From Chloroflexota bacterium (GTDB taxonomy: Bacteria; Chloroflexota; Anaerolineae; Anaerolineales; Villigracilaceae): a stretch of DNA of 64,000 nt. Below the pieces are notes generated by a model, which made no database searches, had not been told where the DNA came from, and worked only from the letters and a program-made list of their open reading frames with translations. Location of the stretch: positions 21,257 through 85,256 of the forward strand of contig JAJYOU010000008.1 of NCBI GenBank assembly GCA_021795965.1, written 5' to 3'. A program made the position numbers and the translations under genes. Positions 32,608-42,098 of the stretch are shown piece after piece (position 1 is the first letter of the stretch; each line of letters opens with the position of its first letter).

Positions 32608-33819
32608 ATGAGCAATTCTTTTATGGATTCCGCCAAACTACTTTTCACATCGGAATCAGTGACGGAAGGTCATCCGGACAAACTCTGCGATCAAATTTCA
32701 GACGCGGTTCTGGATGCTTGTCTCGAACAGGATCCGTACTCGCGCGTAGCCTGCGAAACTGCAACCAAAACAGGTGTTGTTGTTTTGCTGGGCGAAATTA
32801 CCACGAATGCCTTTGTCAATTTTGACGACCTGGTGCGTAAGGTGGTCAAAGAAATTGGTTATGACAGCAGCGAAAAAGGTTTCGACGGAAATACCTGCGC
32901 CGTTCTTTCAGCCATTGCCAGTCAGAGCCCTGATATTGCCATGGGTGTCGATCATGCCATGGAAGATAAAAGCGGGGAGATGACCGATAAAGATATTGAA
33001 CATCTGGGTGCCGGAGACCAGGGCATGATGTTCGGTTATGCCTGCAATGAAACCGAAACCTTGATGCCGATGCCAATTTATATGGCACACAAGCTTTCCC
33101 GCCGCCTGAGCGAACTGCGCAAAGATGGAACCCTGCCCTGGCTTCGACCCGACGGCAAAAGCCAGGTCACAGTTGAATATTCGTATGGAAAACCAAAACG
33201 AATTGACACGGTGTTGATTTCCACCCAGCACGCCCCGGAAATTTCGCAAAACGAAATCATGGAGTTGGTCTGTGAAAATGTTATTTATCCCACGCTGCCG
33301 GCAGAAATGGTGGATGATAAAATCAAACTTTTTGTCAACCCCACTGGTCGATTTGTAATCGGCGGTCCAATGGGAGATGCAGGTGTCACGGGTCGAAAGA
33401 TTATTGTCGATACGTATGGAGGAATGGGACGCCATGGTGGCGGCGCCTTCTCAGGAAAAGACCCGACCAAGGTGGATCGATCTGCCGCTTACGCCGCCCG
33501 CTGGGTGGCAAAGAATGTCGTTGCGGCTGGTCTGGCGGATCGCTGTGAACTCCAGGTTGCATATGCCATTGGCATTGCCCACCCGCTTTCGATTAATGTC
33601 GAAACTTTCGGGACTGGAAAGATCTCGGATGGTAAGATCGTGGACTTGATCAACAAATTTTTCGATCTACGCCCGGGCGCAATCATTCGGGATTTAAATT
33701 TGCGGCGCCCGATCTATCGGAAAACTGCTGCTTATGGGCATTTTGGACGCGATGATGTTCAATTCCCCTGGGAAAATACAGAAAAAGCGGCTGACATGCG
33801 CAAGGCTGCCGGGATTTAA
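32608..33819 (+). CDS. metK: S-adenosylmethionine synthetase
   Basis: 403 aa. Makes SAM from methionine and ATP. Motifs: [21 protein letters not shown] (catalytic His, metal Asp), [15 protein letters not shown], the P-loop-like [16 protein letters not shown] and C-terminal [13 protein letters not shown]. Length is normal. AGGAG lies 8 nt before ATG 32608. Controlled by the SAM-I riboswitch upstream. Confidence 0.98.
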   Translation: MSNSFMDSAKLLFTSESVTEGHPDKLCDQISDAVLDACLEQDPYSRVACETATKTGVVVLLGEITTNAFVNFDDLVRKVVKEIGYDSSEKGFDGNTCAVLSAIASQSPDIAMGVDHAMEDKSGEMTDKDIEHLGAGDQGMMFGYACNETETLMPMPIYMAHKLSRRLSELRKDGTLPWLRPDGKSQVTVEYSYGKPKRIDTVLISTQHAPEISQNEIMELVCENVIYPTLPAEMVDDKIKLFVNPTGRFVIGGPMGDAGVTGRKIIVDTYGGMGRHGGGAFSGKDPTKVDRSAAYAARWVAKNVVAAGLADRCELQVAYAIGIAHPLSINVETFGTGKISDGKIVDLINKFFDLRPGAIIRDLNLRRPIYRKTAAYGHFGRDDVQFPWENTEKAADMRKAAGI

Positions 33820-33836
33820 TTTTTTACGCTTACCAA

Positions 33837-33877
33837 CAAGAGAGCTCTCCCAGGATCGGGAAAGCTCTCTTTATTTT
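33837..33877 (+). terminator. Rho-independent terminator of metK
   Basis: AGAGAGCT..CCC/GGG..AGCTCTCT stem with a T-rich tail TTATTTTT. Confidence 0.85.
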
Positions 33878-33936
33878 TATGGACATCATTCAGCCTGGAA
33901 CCTGGTCCAACTTTCTTTTTGAAATAATCCAAATGA

Positions 33937-35460
33937 TTAATTTAAATTTCCGACGACAGCCTGCACTTCGTCCAAAATTTCGCCTGATTTTACCAGCGCC
34001 TTCATATTGTTATGATCAATATGCAGTGGACGATCAATTTCCAAATGGGCAACAATTTTTCTTATGATTTCCCTGGCTTTTGAGGTGCCAATGCCTGGAG
34101 TAAAAGATCTAAAATCCAGCGCCTGCGCGGCAGCCATGAACTCAATTCCCAGGATGCCGTAAGCATTATCCAGGATTTGTCCATTTTTAATTGCAGTATT
34201 CATGCCCATGGAGACAAAATCTTCCTGATCAGCCGCGGCAGGGATGGATTGGATTGACGCTGGGGCGGAAAGAATTCTCTGCTCCACGATTAAGTGGTCA
34301 GCGGTATATTGACTGAGCATCATGCCCGAAAAGAATCCCGGTTTATGTGCCAAAAAATCAGGCAAACCCGTACTCAGAGCCGGGTTGACCAGGCGGTTGA
34401 GGCGCCGCTCTGAGAGAACACAAACCATTGTGATCGCTGCACCCGCCATATCCATCGGGAGGGAGACGGGTGACCCCTGGAAATTGGCTCCAGTGAGGGT
34501 CAGTTTGAGATCCGGGAGATAAATTGGGTTATCGCCAACCCCATTTAATTCGATCTCCACCTGCGAGCGCGCATAGGCAATTGCGTCGCGCGCCGCTCCA
34601 ATCACCTGCGGGGTGGAACGCATTGAATAAGCATCCTGAACCTTGGTTTTAATCTTTCCAGTGGCAAGATCAGATTTTTCAAGGCACTTCATAATATTCT
34701 TCGCACTGGTTATTGAACCACTGAAACCTCGTAATTCGTGCAACCTGGTATTGTAAGGCTTGAGATTACCGAGCAAGGCTTCAATCGACATGGCTGCACA
34801 AATTTCAGCCTGCTTGAGGAATCTCTGCATATCATAAATTTGCAGACCACTGATTGCGGTCAATAAATTCGAACCGTTTATCGCAGCCAGGCCATCTCTT
34901 GCCATTAATCCTGGAATTTGGATTCCAGCTTTTTCCATCGCGACTTTTCCAGGGAGACGCTCGTTTTGATAAAATGCCTCTCCTTCACCCATCAACAAAA
35001 GGGCTGCCTGAGCCATGGGAGCAAGATCACCGCTGGCGCCCACCGAGCCTTTCTGGCAAACGACAGGAGTCACCCCCTTATTAAGCATTTCGACAAAAGT
35101 AAGGGTGATTTCAGGGCGGCAACCCGAATTACCATGCGCGTGCACATTAATCCGGCCTGCCAGTGCGGCGCGAACCGATTCGATTGCCACCGGTTCGCCA
35201 ATGCCGGCAGCGTGGTTATAAATCAGGTAGCGTTGAAATTCTTTGGTTTGCTCATCGGTGAGAACTATTTCTGAGAATTCACCGATACCCGTGTTAGTTC
35301 CATACATAATTTCATGCTTTGCGAGCTTGTCTTCCAACATTGCCCGGCAGGTTTTGATCCTCTCCAAAGCTGCAGGAGCAAGCTCCACTTTTTCGCCAAA
35401 TCTGGCTATCGCAACCAGTTTTTCGATGGTCAGAGAAGAACCGTCAAGGATAATGGTCAT
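33937..35460 (-). CDS. HAL/PAL/TAL-family aromatic amino-acid ammonia-lyase (probably histidine)
   Basis: 507 aa. The MIO prosthetic group forms from Ala142-Ser143-Gly144 in GSVGASGDLAPMAQ. The substrate-loop Tyr lies in MYGTNTGIGEF. The selectivity position corresponding to His83 of Pseudomonas HutH is His83 here (YNHAAGIGEP), preceded by Asn instead of the usual Ser; QEDFVSMG replaces the HutH-typical QEDHVSM. It removes ammonia from His (to urocanate) or an aromatic amino acid. No hutU, hutI or hutG lies nearby, so a complete Hut pathway is not shown. The residue differences leave Tyr or another substrate possible. Confidence 0.85.
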   Translation of the reverse strand: MTIILDGSSLTIEKLVAIARFGEKVELAPAALERIKTCRAMLEDKLAKHEIMYGTNTGIGEFSEIVLTDEQTKEFQRYLIYNHAAGIGEPVAIESVRAALAGRINVHAHGNSGCRPEITLTFVEMLNKGVTPVVCQKGSVGASGDLAPMAQAALLLMGEGEAFYQNERLPGKVAMEKAGIQIPGLMARDGLAAINGSNLLTAISGLQIYDMQRFLKQAEICAAMSIEALLGNLKPYNTRLHELRGFSGSITSAKNIMKCLEKSDLATGKIKTKVQDAYSMRSTPQVIGAARDAIAYARSQVEIELNGVGDNPIYLPDLKLTLTGANFQGSPVSLPMDMAGAAITMVCVLSERRLNRLVNPALSTGLPDFLAHKPGFFSGMMLSQYTADHLIVEQRILSAPASIQSIPAAADQEDFVSMGMNTAIKNGQILDNAYGILGIEFMAAAQALDFRSFTPGIGTSKAREIIRKIVAHLEIDRPLHIDHNNMKALVKSGEILDEVQAVVGNLN

Positions 35461-35610
35461 CGTTATTTCTCCAAGGAGATCATGGGTTTTGATTTCGAAT
35501 AAATCGGGTCATCCTTGATATTGTAATCCCCCAGTTATCTTTTGCGAGTGACGACATGCATGCCGTTGAAGGTTGAAAATCAGTTTTTTAAATTCGCAGG
35601 CAGAAATTCA

Positions 35611-36720
35611 TCAATGTGTTGGAAAATATTTATCCTTAAGATTCAGGATCGGTTTTTCAATGAACTTATAACTCAAACTTGCGACCAAAACCGTGGCGAT
35701 AAAAGCCGGAACAGCGCTGATCATCTGGTTCGTTTCATAGGAAAGGGGGCTGAAATCATTAATTCGCCCGGCAAAATAAATCAAAACAAAATGATAAACG
35801 TAAAGACCGTAGGATATTTTCCCGATATATTTTAACCAGGGCAATTCGAGGAAGCGGTTAAAGAGTCCGTCCCTGGCAACGGCGAAAATTAATACCGCAA
35901 AAAAATAATCCAGAAGACTATAGCCCCAGATCTGTTTAAAACCGCCAAAAATAGGTAAAGTAAATCCCAACCCGGATAGATACCCGAGACTACCGGTTGA
36001 AAGGTATTCAGACAGGAAGCCAATGGCGGGAACAGCAATCAATAGAAGCCAGAATTGTTTTCTGGCTTTGGGAATACGAAATTGGGAGATGTAAGCACCA
36101 AATCCAAAAGCGTCCACATGAGAAAATGGCAGTGCATAAATACTACTCGCCGGATCCGAATTTAAGACCGAGAAAATGTGATGAGTGAAAACATAAGTCA
36201 AGCCCAGCCTGAAGAGAGGTCCTGCGATGATGGCTGCGATGAAAAGCTTTTTATAATGCCTTTTGGGGGTCAGAAGGATAATGAGCGGCCAAAAAATATA
36301 AAATTGCTCCTCAACAGATAAGGACCAGAAATGGTTGATAAAGACCGATTCCTTGTACCATTTGCTCGCCCAAAAGAAGTCATAAACATATGAAAGCGCA
36401 TACGGAACCTGTTGGAAGTATTCAAGCATCCGTCCCGGGCGATATCCCACTGAATACAACCAAAAAGCGATCAGAAGCGTGATGATTAAATAAAAATAAT
36501 AGAGAGGGAATATGCGCAGGAAACGGCGAAAATAAAACTTCAGGAAATATTCATTGACAGGGAGGGATTCCTTCATGTCGATCAAGATCCCGGTAATGAG
36601 AAACCCTGAAAGAACAAAAAATAATATCACCCCCGACCAGCCAAAAAGGAAGAAATTGGTGTGAATCAGAAAGACCAGAATAAATGCAACTGCGCGTAAA
36701 CCGTCAAGTCCGGGGATCAT
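35611..36720 (-). CDS. Acyltransferase 3 family membrane protein (OafA/YrhL-like)
   Basis: 369 aa with about ten membrane segments. N-terminal PGLDGLRAVAFILVFLIHT carries the conserved R and H of the AT3 domain; later YFYLRRFLRIFPLYY-type basic motif (FRRFLRIFPLYYFYL), and SVEEQFYIFWPL. Members move acetyl or other acyl groups onto sugars or envelope glycans outside the membrane. There is no C-terminal SGNH domain. It is the last gene of the minus-strand lipid/envelope run, 38 nt after the first PAP2 gene. Confidence 0.9.
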   Translation of the reverse strand: MIPGLDGLRAVAFILVFLIHTNFFLFGWSGVILFFVLSGFLITGILIDMKESLPVNEYFLKFYFRRFLRIFPLYYFYLIITLLIAFWLYSVGYRPGRMLEYFQQVPYALSYVYDFFWASKWYKESVFINHFWSLSVEEQFYIFWPLIILLTPKRHYKKLFIAAIIAGPLFRLGLTYVFTHHIFSVLNSDPASSIYALPFSHVDAFGFGAYISQFRIPKARKQFWLLLIAVPAIGFLSEYLSTGSLGYLSGLGFTLPIFGGFKQIWGYSLLDYFFAVLIFAVARDGLFNRFLELPWLKYIGKISYGLYVYHFVLIYFAGRINDFSPLSYETNQMISAVPAFIATVLVASLSYKFIEKPILNLKDKYFPTH

Positions 36721-36757
36721 ATAAGTTCCCCGTGAAATGGCTCACCCGGATTCCAAT

Positions 36758-37324
36758 TTACCATAAGGGTAATCCCAGGGAGGTCACCAGGAAATGATTA
36801 ATCGCCGAAAATATAAGCGGGGAAATTTCCCATCCAATTAACGCAACCGCAATGCCGAAAACTGCACCTGCAATGACATCTGAGAGATAATGAACTCCCA
36901 TCGCCACCCGCGCCAAGGATACCAGCGGCGCCCAAACCCAGAGCCCGACCGCCAACCAGGCGGGACCCAGCAGGCTTGCAAGAATCGCAATCAAGAAAGC
37001 CCGGGCAGCATGTCCGGATGGAAATGAATTTGGATCAGTGTTGCGATAGACAGCCCCCCAATCGCCCTCTGGGCGTTTTCGCCGAATCGAAAATTTGATG
37101 GTCATGACCAGAACGATCAAAATAGTTATCCAGAAGAATTGGTAAACTGACCATTTTTTCCACTCCGGGCTCGAGAACCACAGGATGATTAATCCCAGGC
37201 CCCAAAACCAGGAATCGCCGGAATGCGCAAAAAACCTGGCCAGGGTGCGCCTGAATCCGGGTTTTTCGGCAATTCGCATGCGATAGGATAAGTCACGATC
37301 AATCTTTAAAATATCTTTATCCAT
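36758..37324 (-). CDS. PAP2-family phosphatase
   Basis: 188 aa, membrane protein. Complete phosphatidic-acid-phosphatase motif set: KFSIRRKRPEG (K-x6-RP), FPSGHAARA (PSGH) and ARVAMGVHYLSDV (R-x5-H-x3-D). Active site on the outer face. It may dephosphorylate phosphatidylglycerol phosphate, undecaprenyl-PP or a related lipid. Its neighbour at 37385-37978 is a second PAP2 protein with a damaged motif 2. ATG at 37324. Confidence 0.9.
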   Translation of the reverse strand: MDKDILKIDRDLSYRMRIAEKPGFRRTLARFFAHSGDSWFWGLGLIILWFSSPEWKKWSVYQFFWITILIVLVMTIKFSIRRKRPEGDWGAVYRNTDPNSFPSGHAARAFLIAILASLLGPAWLAVGLWVWAPLVSLARVAMGVHYLSDVIAGAVFGIAVALIGWEISPLIFSAINHFLVTSLGLPLW

Positions 37325-37384
37325 AATTTTTCAAGGTGAATTTCCATCATCATAAAACCGCGAACAGATTATTTGGCTATTTCA

Positions 37385-37978
37385 TTAAAGAAAAGGGAAA
37401 ACCAACCAAAATACACCGGCAAAGAAAACACCCATTCCAGTTCCTGCAAGGACATCCAGGAAATAATGAACACCGAGGCCAATTCTACCAAAGGAAACAA
37501 AAACAGCCAGCAGGAGAGAGGGCAGAATCAAAAACCAGGAAAAGTGGAAGATAAACGGAAATGTTAATGCCAGAAACCAGATCCTGAGACAATCACCACT
37601 TGGAAAGGAAGAATCCCGTGGTTTGCGTGGTTGCTCGACGGGAATTTCGGTAATCGTTTCAAAAGGTCGCGGCCGTTTGACAAATTTTTTTATGGTTGAT
37701 TCCAGCAGCGCAGAAAGTAAAAACACCACCCCTACAACCAGACCTGTTTTCCAATCGCTTACCAATAAAAACAGGATAAGCGCCAGCATGAAGGGAGTGG
37801 TTCCGAGCGGCCAGGCGATTCTGAAAAAAGGGGTAAATTGATTTTTACGAAAAAAAAGATTTAATTTAAGGAAAACGACTTGGTCCCACCTGGCAAACCT
37901 TTGATTTCGATGTGCCCACCCAATCAAAAAAAAACTTAGCCCCAACAAGCACAAGAAAAACGAAAAATTGGAGGTCAT
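37385..37978 (-). CDS. PAP2-like protein with altered motif 2 (PSGD)
   Basis: 197 aa with about six membrane segments. Motif 1 is KKFVKRPRPFE and motif 3 is GRIGLGVHYFLDV, both normal, but motif 2 reads FPSGDCLRIW: the proton-donating His of PSGH is Asp. Motif 3 His, the phospho-nucleophile, is kept. The protein may be slow, have a changed mechanism, or be inactive but structural. It lies between an acyltransferase gene and the intact PAP2 gene in a same-strand lipid cluster; a duplication-divergence origin is plausible. Confidence 0.85.
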   Translation of the reverse strand: MTSNFSFFLCLLGLSFFLIGWAHRNQRFARWDQVVFLKLNLFFRKNQFTPFFRIAWPLGTTPFMLALILFLLVSDWKTGLVVGVVFLLSALLESTIKKFVKRPRPFETITEIPVEQPRKPRDSSFPSGDCLRIWFLALTFPFIFHFSWFLILPSLLLAVFVSFGRIGLGVHYFLDVLAGTGMGVFFAGVFWLVFPFL

Positions 37979-38003
37979 CGCACGGAGGGTTTAACCGAAT
38001 TTA

Positions 38004-38897
38004 TTACGAATTTTGTTCCCAGACAGGATAAAACATCAACCATTGATCAGGAGCGTCCAGAATCCCTTTTTCGATTTTTTCCAGGACTTTTCTTCCATTA
38101 TTTTGAATTTCATCCATCTTATTGGGATAACGCACCATTTCAATCGGTTCAGAAAACCTGACGTGGTAAGTACCGTCCTGCAGCATATTTGTTACAGCCA
38201 CGACAATTCTTGCCCCGGTTTTAATTGCCATGCGTATGTAACCAGTTGGAACAAAGGAAGGTCGTTGGAAAAAAGTAAGGATGGGTTTTTGTAAATCAGA
38301 AGAATCCGGACGATCGACCCCGGTGGCAACCACTCCGCCGTTTTTCAATCGAGTAAATGCCTTTTCAATCGCAGAAGTGGTGACCGGGGTCACCTCCAAT
38401 GCATAATTCTCCCTGACAAAATTTTGGATCTTATAACCACCGTTAGGATGACTGTAAGTCAGTACCTGCGCTTTTAAACCCTGGCAGGCAAGGGAAAGCA
38501 ACGCCATGTCAAAATTACTCAAATGAGGGGTAACCAGGAGTGTGCCTGTTTTACTATTTTGACAACTGTCAATGAATTTCAATATTTCAGACCGATCGTT
38601 AACTTTTTGGATCAGTTCATCGGGTTTGCGATAGTAATGATATAAATCTGCCAGGCATTTTCCGCCATGGTTGAAAACTGAGTGCACGCTTTGGTCCAGC
38701 TCTTCAGGAGAAACATTACCACGAATGAGGCGCTGATTTTCCCGGACAGCCCGCACCAAGGATGAGTTTTTTTTCTTGCTTAACCAATCAGAAACAAAAT
38801 TTGCCAGGGAATAATTAAATTTTATTGGCAAATTTTGACCCATTAAAACACCCAGAGAAACTGTAATGGGGCTGTTGGTGAAGTCTTGAATTTTCAT
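38004..38897 (-). CDS. Lysophospholipid/lauroyl acyltransferase family (PatA/HtrB-like)
   Basis: 297 aa. Catalytic H-x4-D in LVTPHLSNFDMALL (residues ~130), followed by ATGVDRPDSSDLQKPILTFF and YPVWEQNS at the C-terminus; N-terminal amphipathic region only. Family members acylate lipid A precursors or, in actinobacteria, phosphatidylinositol mannosides. It lies 8 nt after the CDP-alcohol phosphatidyltransferase gene, the same order as PI synthase-PatA in mycobacteria, so a glycolipid acyltransferase is more likely than lipid A synthesis. The lipid acceptor is unproven. Confidence 0.87.
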   Translation of the reverse strand: MKIQDFTNSPITVSLGVLMGQNLPIKFNYSLANFVSDWLSKKKNSSLVRAVRENQRLIRGNVSPEELDQSVHSVFNHGGKCLADLYHYYRKPDELIQKVNDRSEILKFIDSCQNSKTGTLLVTPHLSNFDMALLSLACQGLKAQVLTYSHPNGGYKIQNFVRENYALEVTPVTTSAIEKAFTRLKNGGVVATGVDRPDSSDLQKPILTFFQRPSFVPTGYIRMAIKTGARIVVAVTNMLQDGTYHVRFSEPIEMVRYPNKMDEIQNNGRKVLEKIEKGILDAPDQWLMFYPVWEQNS

Positions 38898-38905
38898 CGT
38901 CTAAT

Positions 38906-39505
38906 TTATTCAGTCTTTTTTACACGAAATAATTGATATCCTTCAATTAAGACCGGCAGTCCGCGCACCACGGTCAAAGTGATCGTGATCCAGGATAATA
39001 TTTCCGCAACCAGGAGGATTGTAGGAAATTGTGGAAGAAACGCCTCCTTCAACCATAAGCTTAAGGTCAGGAATACAAAAGCAACAGCCTTGGTAATCCC
39101 ATAAAAATTGCGCATAAAGCGCGAAGAGACCAAAAAACGGTTGAATGGGTGTTTAACCTGGTCGAATGCAGCCGTACCCTGTCCAATTCCCACCGCTCGA
39201 ATTGCATCCACCGTGGTACCTCGAACAATTGCGATCAAAGGAATAATGACCGGGATTAATTTGAGATCAGCGAAAGCCACCCACAAAACAATTTCAAGCG
39301 TCCGGTCAGTGGCAATATCCAAAGCACTTCCGAGTAAACTGACTTCTCCCAGAATTCGCGCAACGAATCCATCAATCGTATCGAGATAAAAAATAAATGC
39401 AACCAGCGGGACGCACCATAAAGCTGCCACTGGACCACCGAAATAAATCAGCAATAAATAAATAAAAATTAATGGGAAACGAATTAATGTGATCAGATTA
39501 GCCAT
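38906..39505 (-). CDS. CDP-alcohol phosphatidyltransferase (PgsA/PI synthase-like)
   Basis: 199 aa from ATG 39505 (MANLITLIRFPL), with AGGA 8 nt upstream; the GTG-initiated extension is less likely. About five membrane segments. The catalytic signature reads DTIDGFVARILGEVSLLGSA followed by LDIATD, fitting D-x2-D-G-x2-A-R-x8-G-x3-D-x3-D. It condenses CDP-diacylglycerol with an alcohol such as glycerol-3-P or inositol-P. The PatA-like gene next to it favours an inositol- or sugar-lipid role, but phosphatidylglycerol phosphate synthase is possible. Confidence 0.9.
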   Translation of the reverse strand: MANLITLIRFPLIFIYLLLIYFGGPVAALWCVPLVAFIFYLDTIDGFVARILGEVSLLGSALDIATDRTLEIVLWVAFADLKLIPVIIPLIAIVRGTTVDAIRAVGIGQGTAAFDQVKHPFNRFLVSSRFMRNFYGITKAVAFVFLTLSLWLKEAFLPQFPTILLVAEILSWITITLTVVRGLPVLIEGYQLFRVKKTE

Positions 39506-39721
39506 TACATAATCCTTTGTGGTCACCAACGTCCGTTGCGATCAAATTCATAACAAGATTTCTCCTCCAGATTCCTTGTTGAATTTCGATCTTGGGTTCT
39601 AGTATATCATTTTGTACTCTTAGAAAGCGAATTTTTCTGGGGGACTCAAGATGATACCAATTCAATGAAACCACCAGATTTATTGGCGTTTATTTACTAA
39701 AAGAACGATTTTTGTCGAATC

Positions 39722-41530
39722 TTAAGTGTTTTCCAATGCTTCCCACCTCTGGTAAGCCAAAGCCAAAGCTTCATCAATTTCTTTCAACCTGGCTGCATTC
39801 CTGGCAATTTCGAATTTGTCGTTTTTATAGAAAGCTGGATCTGACATTTTCTGGCTGATGGTTTGATGTTCTGCTTCGAGTTTCTCGATACGCCTGGGTA
39901 ATTCATCCAATTCCTGCTTTTGAGCGAGCAACTCCTTATTCCCAGGTCTTTTGGGTAACTTTGCTGGGCTTAAGGAGGATTTTAATATTTTTTCCTTAAC
40001 ATTCGATTTCTCATTATTTTCCGCCAGACTCTGCTGCTTCCAGTCATCATACCCGCCGACATATTCTTTTATGGTGCCAGAGCCATCAAGAACCAGGGTA
40101 CTGGTAACCAGGTTATTTAAAAATGCACGGTCATGACTGACCAGCAAGAGGGTGCCCCGGAAGTCCATCAACATATCTTCCAAAATTTCAAGCGATTCAA
40201 TATCCAGGTCATTGGTCGGTTCGTCCATGATCAGGAGATTGGTCGGCTGTGCAAAGATTCGGGCTAATAATAAACGGTTGCGTTCTCCACCAGAAAGTGC
40301 ACTGATGGGGGCGTGAATTCGATCCCGATCAAAAAGAAAATCTGCAAGATAGCTGATGATATTTCGCGGTTTCCCGTTAATCATGATGGAATCAGCACCC
40401 TGGGCAACATTTTCCTGTATCGACTTGGTTTCATCCAGCTGGGCACGGAGTTGATCGTAATAAGCCATTTTCAGGTTTGTTCCAAATTCGATTGTTCCGC
40501 TTGTTGGGGATAATTCACCCAACAATAAACGCAAGAGGGTCGTCTTACCCGATCCGTTTGATCCAATAATGCCAACTTTATCGCCTCGTTGAATGATGGT
40601 TGAAAAATCCCTGGCGATAATCTTTGAGCCGTAAGAATAGCTGATTGAATTTGCCTGGATCACAAGCTCCCCGGAAACACGATCAGCCTGAATTTGCAAA
40701 TTAATTTTACCCGGGCGATCCCTGCGCTTTTGGCGCAGGTCTCTCAATTTTTTTAAAGCTCGAACCCTGCCCTCGTTTCGAGTGCGGCGTGCTTCGATAC
40801 CCTTTCGGATCCATTGTTCTTCAAGCGCGAGTTTTTTGTCAAAAATCAGGTTCTGTTGTGTTTCTGAAGTGAGAACGGCGTCTTTGCGCTGGAGAAAAGT
40901 TTGGTAATCGCAATTCCAATCATAAAGCTGTCCCCTGTCCAATTCTATAATTCTCGTTGCCAGGCTTTTTAAAAATGCCCGGTCATGTGTCACGAACATC
41001 AAGGTTCCGGTCCAGCGTTTCAAAAAGTCTTCCAGCCATTCGATTGATTCGATATCCAGATGATTGGTTGGCTCATCCAGTAAGAGCAGCTCCGGGTTCT
41101 TGACAAGACCTCGAGCCAATAAGACTCTACGTTTCAAGCCGGCGGACAGGGTTGAAAATTGCCACTTCGAATCAATTTGCATCCGTGAAATTATCTGCTC
41201 GATCTGTAACTGGTTTTTCCAATGTTCGTCCGAAACTTTTTCGCTCTGATCCCCTGCCAATCCCGCGGATACAATATCATAGACACTGCCAGTCAATTCC
41301 TGAGGAACTTCCTGGGGTAAATATGCAATTCGAAGGTTTTGCTGCCTGGAAATAGAGCCGCTCCCAGGCGCCAAATCTCCACTGAGAAGCTTCAGCAATG
41401 TGGATTTCCCCATCCCATTCCGCCCCAGGAGACCGACGGATTCACCCTGTTCAATCTGCAAGGAAATGGAATCCAGGAGGAGGGGTCCTCCGAATCCCAG
41501 GCTTATTTCCTTTAAACTAATCAAAGCCAT
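39722..41530 (-). CDS. ABC-F family ATPase (Uup/EttA-like)
   Basis: 602 aa from ATG 41530 (MALISLKEISLGFGG). Two ABC domains and no membrane segment. First: GLLGRNGMGKSTLLK, LSAGLKRRVLLARGL, LLLDEPTNHLDIES. Second: GIIGSNGSGKTTLLR, LSGGERNRLLLARIF, LIMDEPTNDLDIES. Between them is a long basic linker helix (P-site tRNA-interaction-like, RRTRNEGRVRALKKLRDL). The C-terminal ~90 residues are a coiled coil (ELDELPRRIEKLEAEHQ), as in Uup. ABC-F proteins act on ribosomes or, for Uup, on DNA/ribosome assembly. Confidence 0.94.
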   Translation of the reverse strand: MALISLKEISLGFGGPLLLDSISLQIEQGESVGLLGRNGMGKSTLLKLLSGDLAPGSGSISRQQNLRIAYLPQEVPQELTGSVYDIVSAGLAGDQSEKVSDEHWKNQLQIEQIISRMQIDSKWQFSTLSAGLKRRVLLARGLVKNPELLLLDEPTNHLDIESIEWLEDFLKRWTGTLMFVTHDRAFLKSLATRIIELDRGQLYDWNCDYQTFLQRKDAVLTSETQQNLIFDKKLALEEQWIRKGIEARRTRNEGRVRALKKLRDLRQKRRDRPGKINLQIQADRVSGELVIQANSISYSYGSKIIARDFSTIIQRGDKVGIIGSNGSGKTTLLRLLLGELSPTSGTIEFGTNLKMAYYDQLRAQLDETKSIQENVAQGADSIMINGKPRNIISYLADFLFDRDRIHAPISALSGGERNRLLLARIFAQPTNLLIMDEPTNDLDIESLEILEDMLMDFRGTLLLVSHDRAFLNNLVTSTLVLDGSGTIKEYVGGYDDWKQQSLAENNEKSNVKEKILKSSLSPAKLPKRPGNKELLAQKQELDELPRRIEKLEAEHQTISQKMSDPAFYKNDKFEIARNAARLKEIDEALALAYQRWEALENT

Positions 41531-42098
41531 ACTTATTGGTTCCTTTTTGGAAAAGTGACTTGCGATTTGAGCCAAGGTGGTGCGAAAACAATATTGAGAA
41601 TTCTATCTCGCGCCTGGATGTAATAAGGGTTACTGAAGATTTTCTCAAGATGGCAGTGATCTGGTCAAAACTGCTCCCGGGAGCGTTGGCTGGTGCGGGG
41701 CGCTGTTAATGATGATTTACGCTCTGGATTCTCAAGAATAAAATCAATGCAGGTCCTTTGTGATGACTTCAAAATTTGCAGCCTGTATCATACCGCTTGA
41801 TAGTCTCGCTGCCAAAGCAATTCTTTGCAGTTCATGTCTGATCGCATTCAGTCGCCCTGGTTATTGATCCTCTAATAAATCAGCGCTGCTTTTTAAAACA
41901 CTCGATGGTGCTCCTCCGATGTTTCCACGCATTAAAAAGTGACAACTTTCTTATGTGTTGCTTGATCGCGAATGAGCTTATAGCGCGAGGTAACCCGTTA
42001 GTCATTATGCAAAGGATGGTTGGGTTATACTTGCTCATCCACAATTGGATGAACGCAAAAGAAACCCTATCACCAGGAAACCAGGAAAAAAGTTAAAA
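41531..42098. other. Gene-free region
   Basis: About 570 bases between the divergent ABC-F and methyltransferase genes. I found no convincing ORF, tRNA or repeat. It should hold the promoters of both genes. Confidence 0.4.

Noticed and set aside
33937..35460. Naming the ammonia-lyase hutH outright
   Set aside because: Key residues differ (Asn82, Phe in QEDFVSM) and no other hut gene is near, so a specific symbol is not justified.
41905..42096. 63-codon ORF before the methyltransferase
   Set aside because: No ribosome site, unusual composition, and it overlaps the start region of the methyltransferase gene in another frame.
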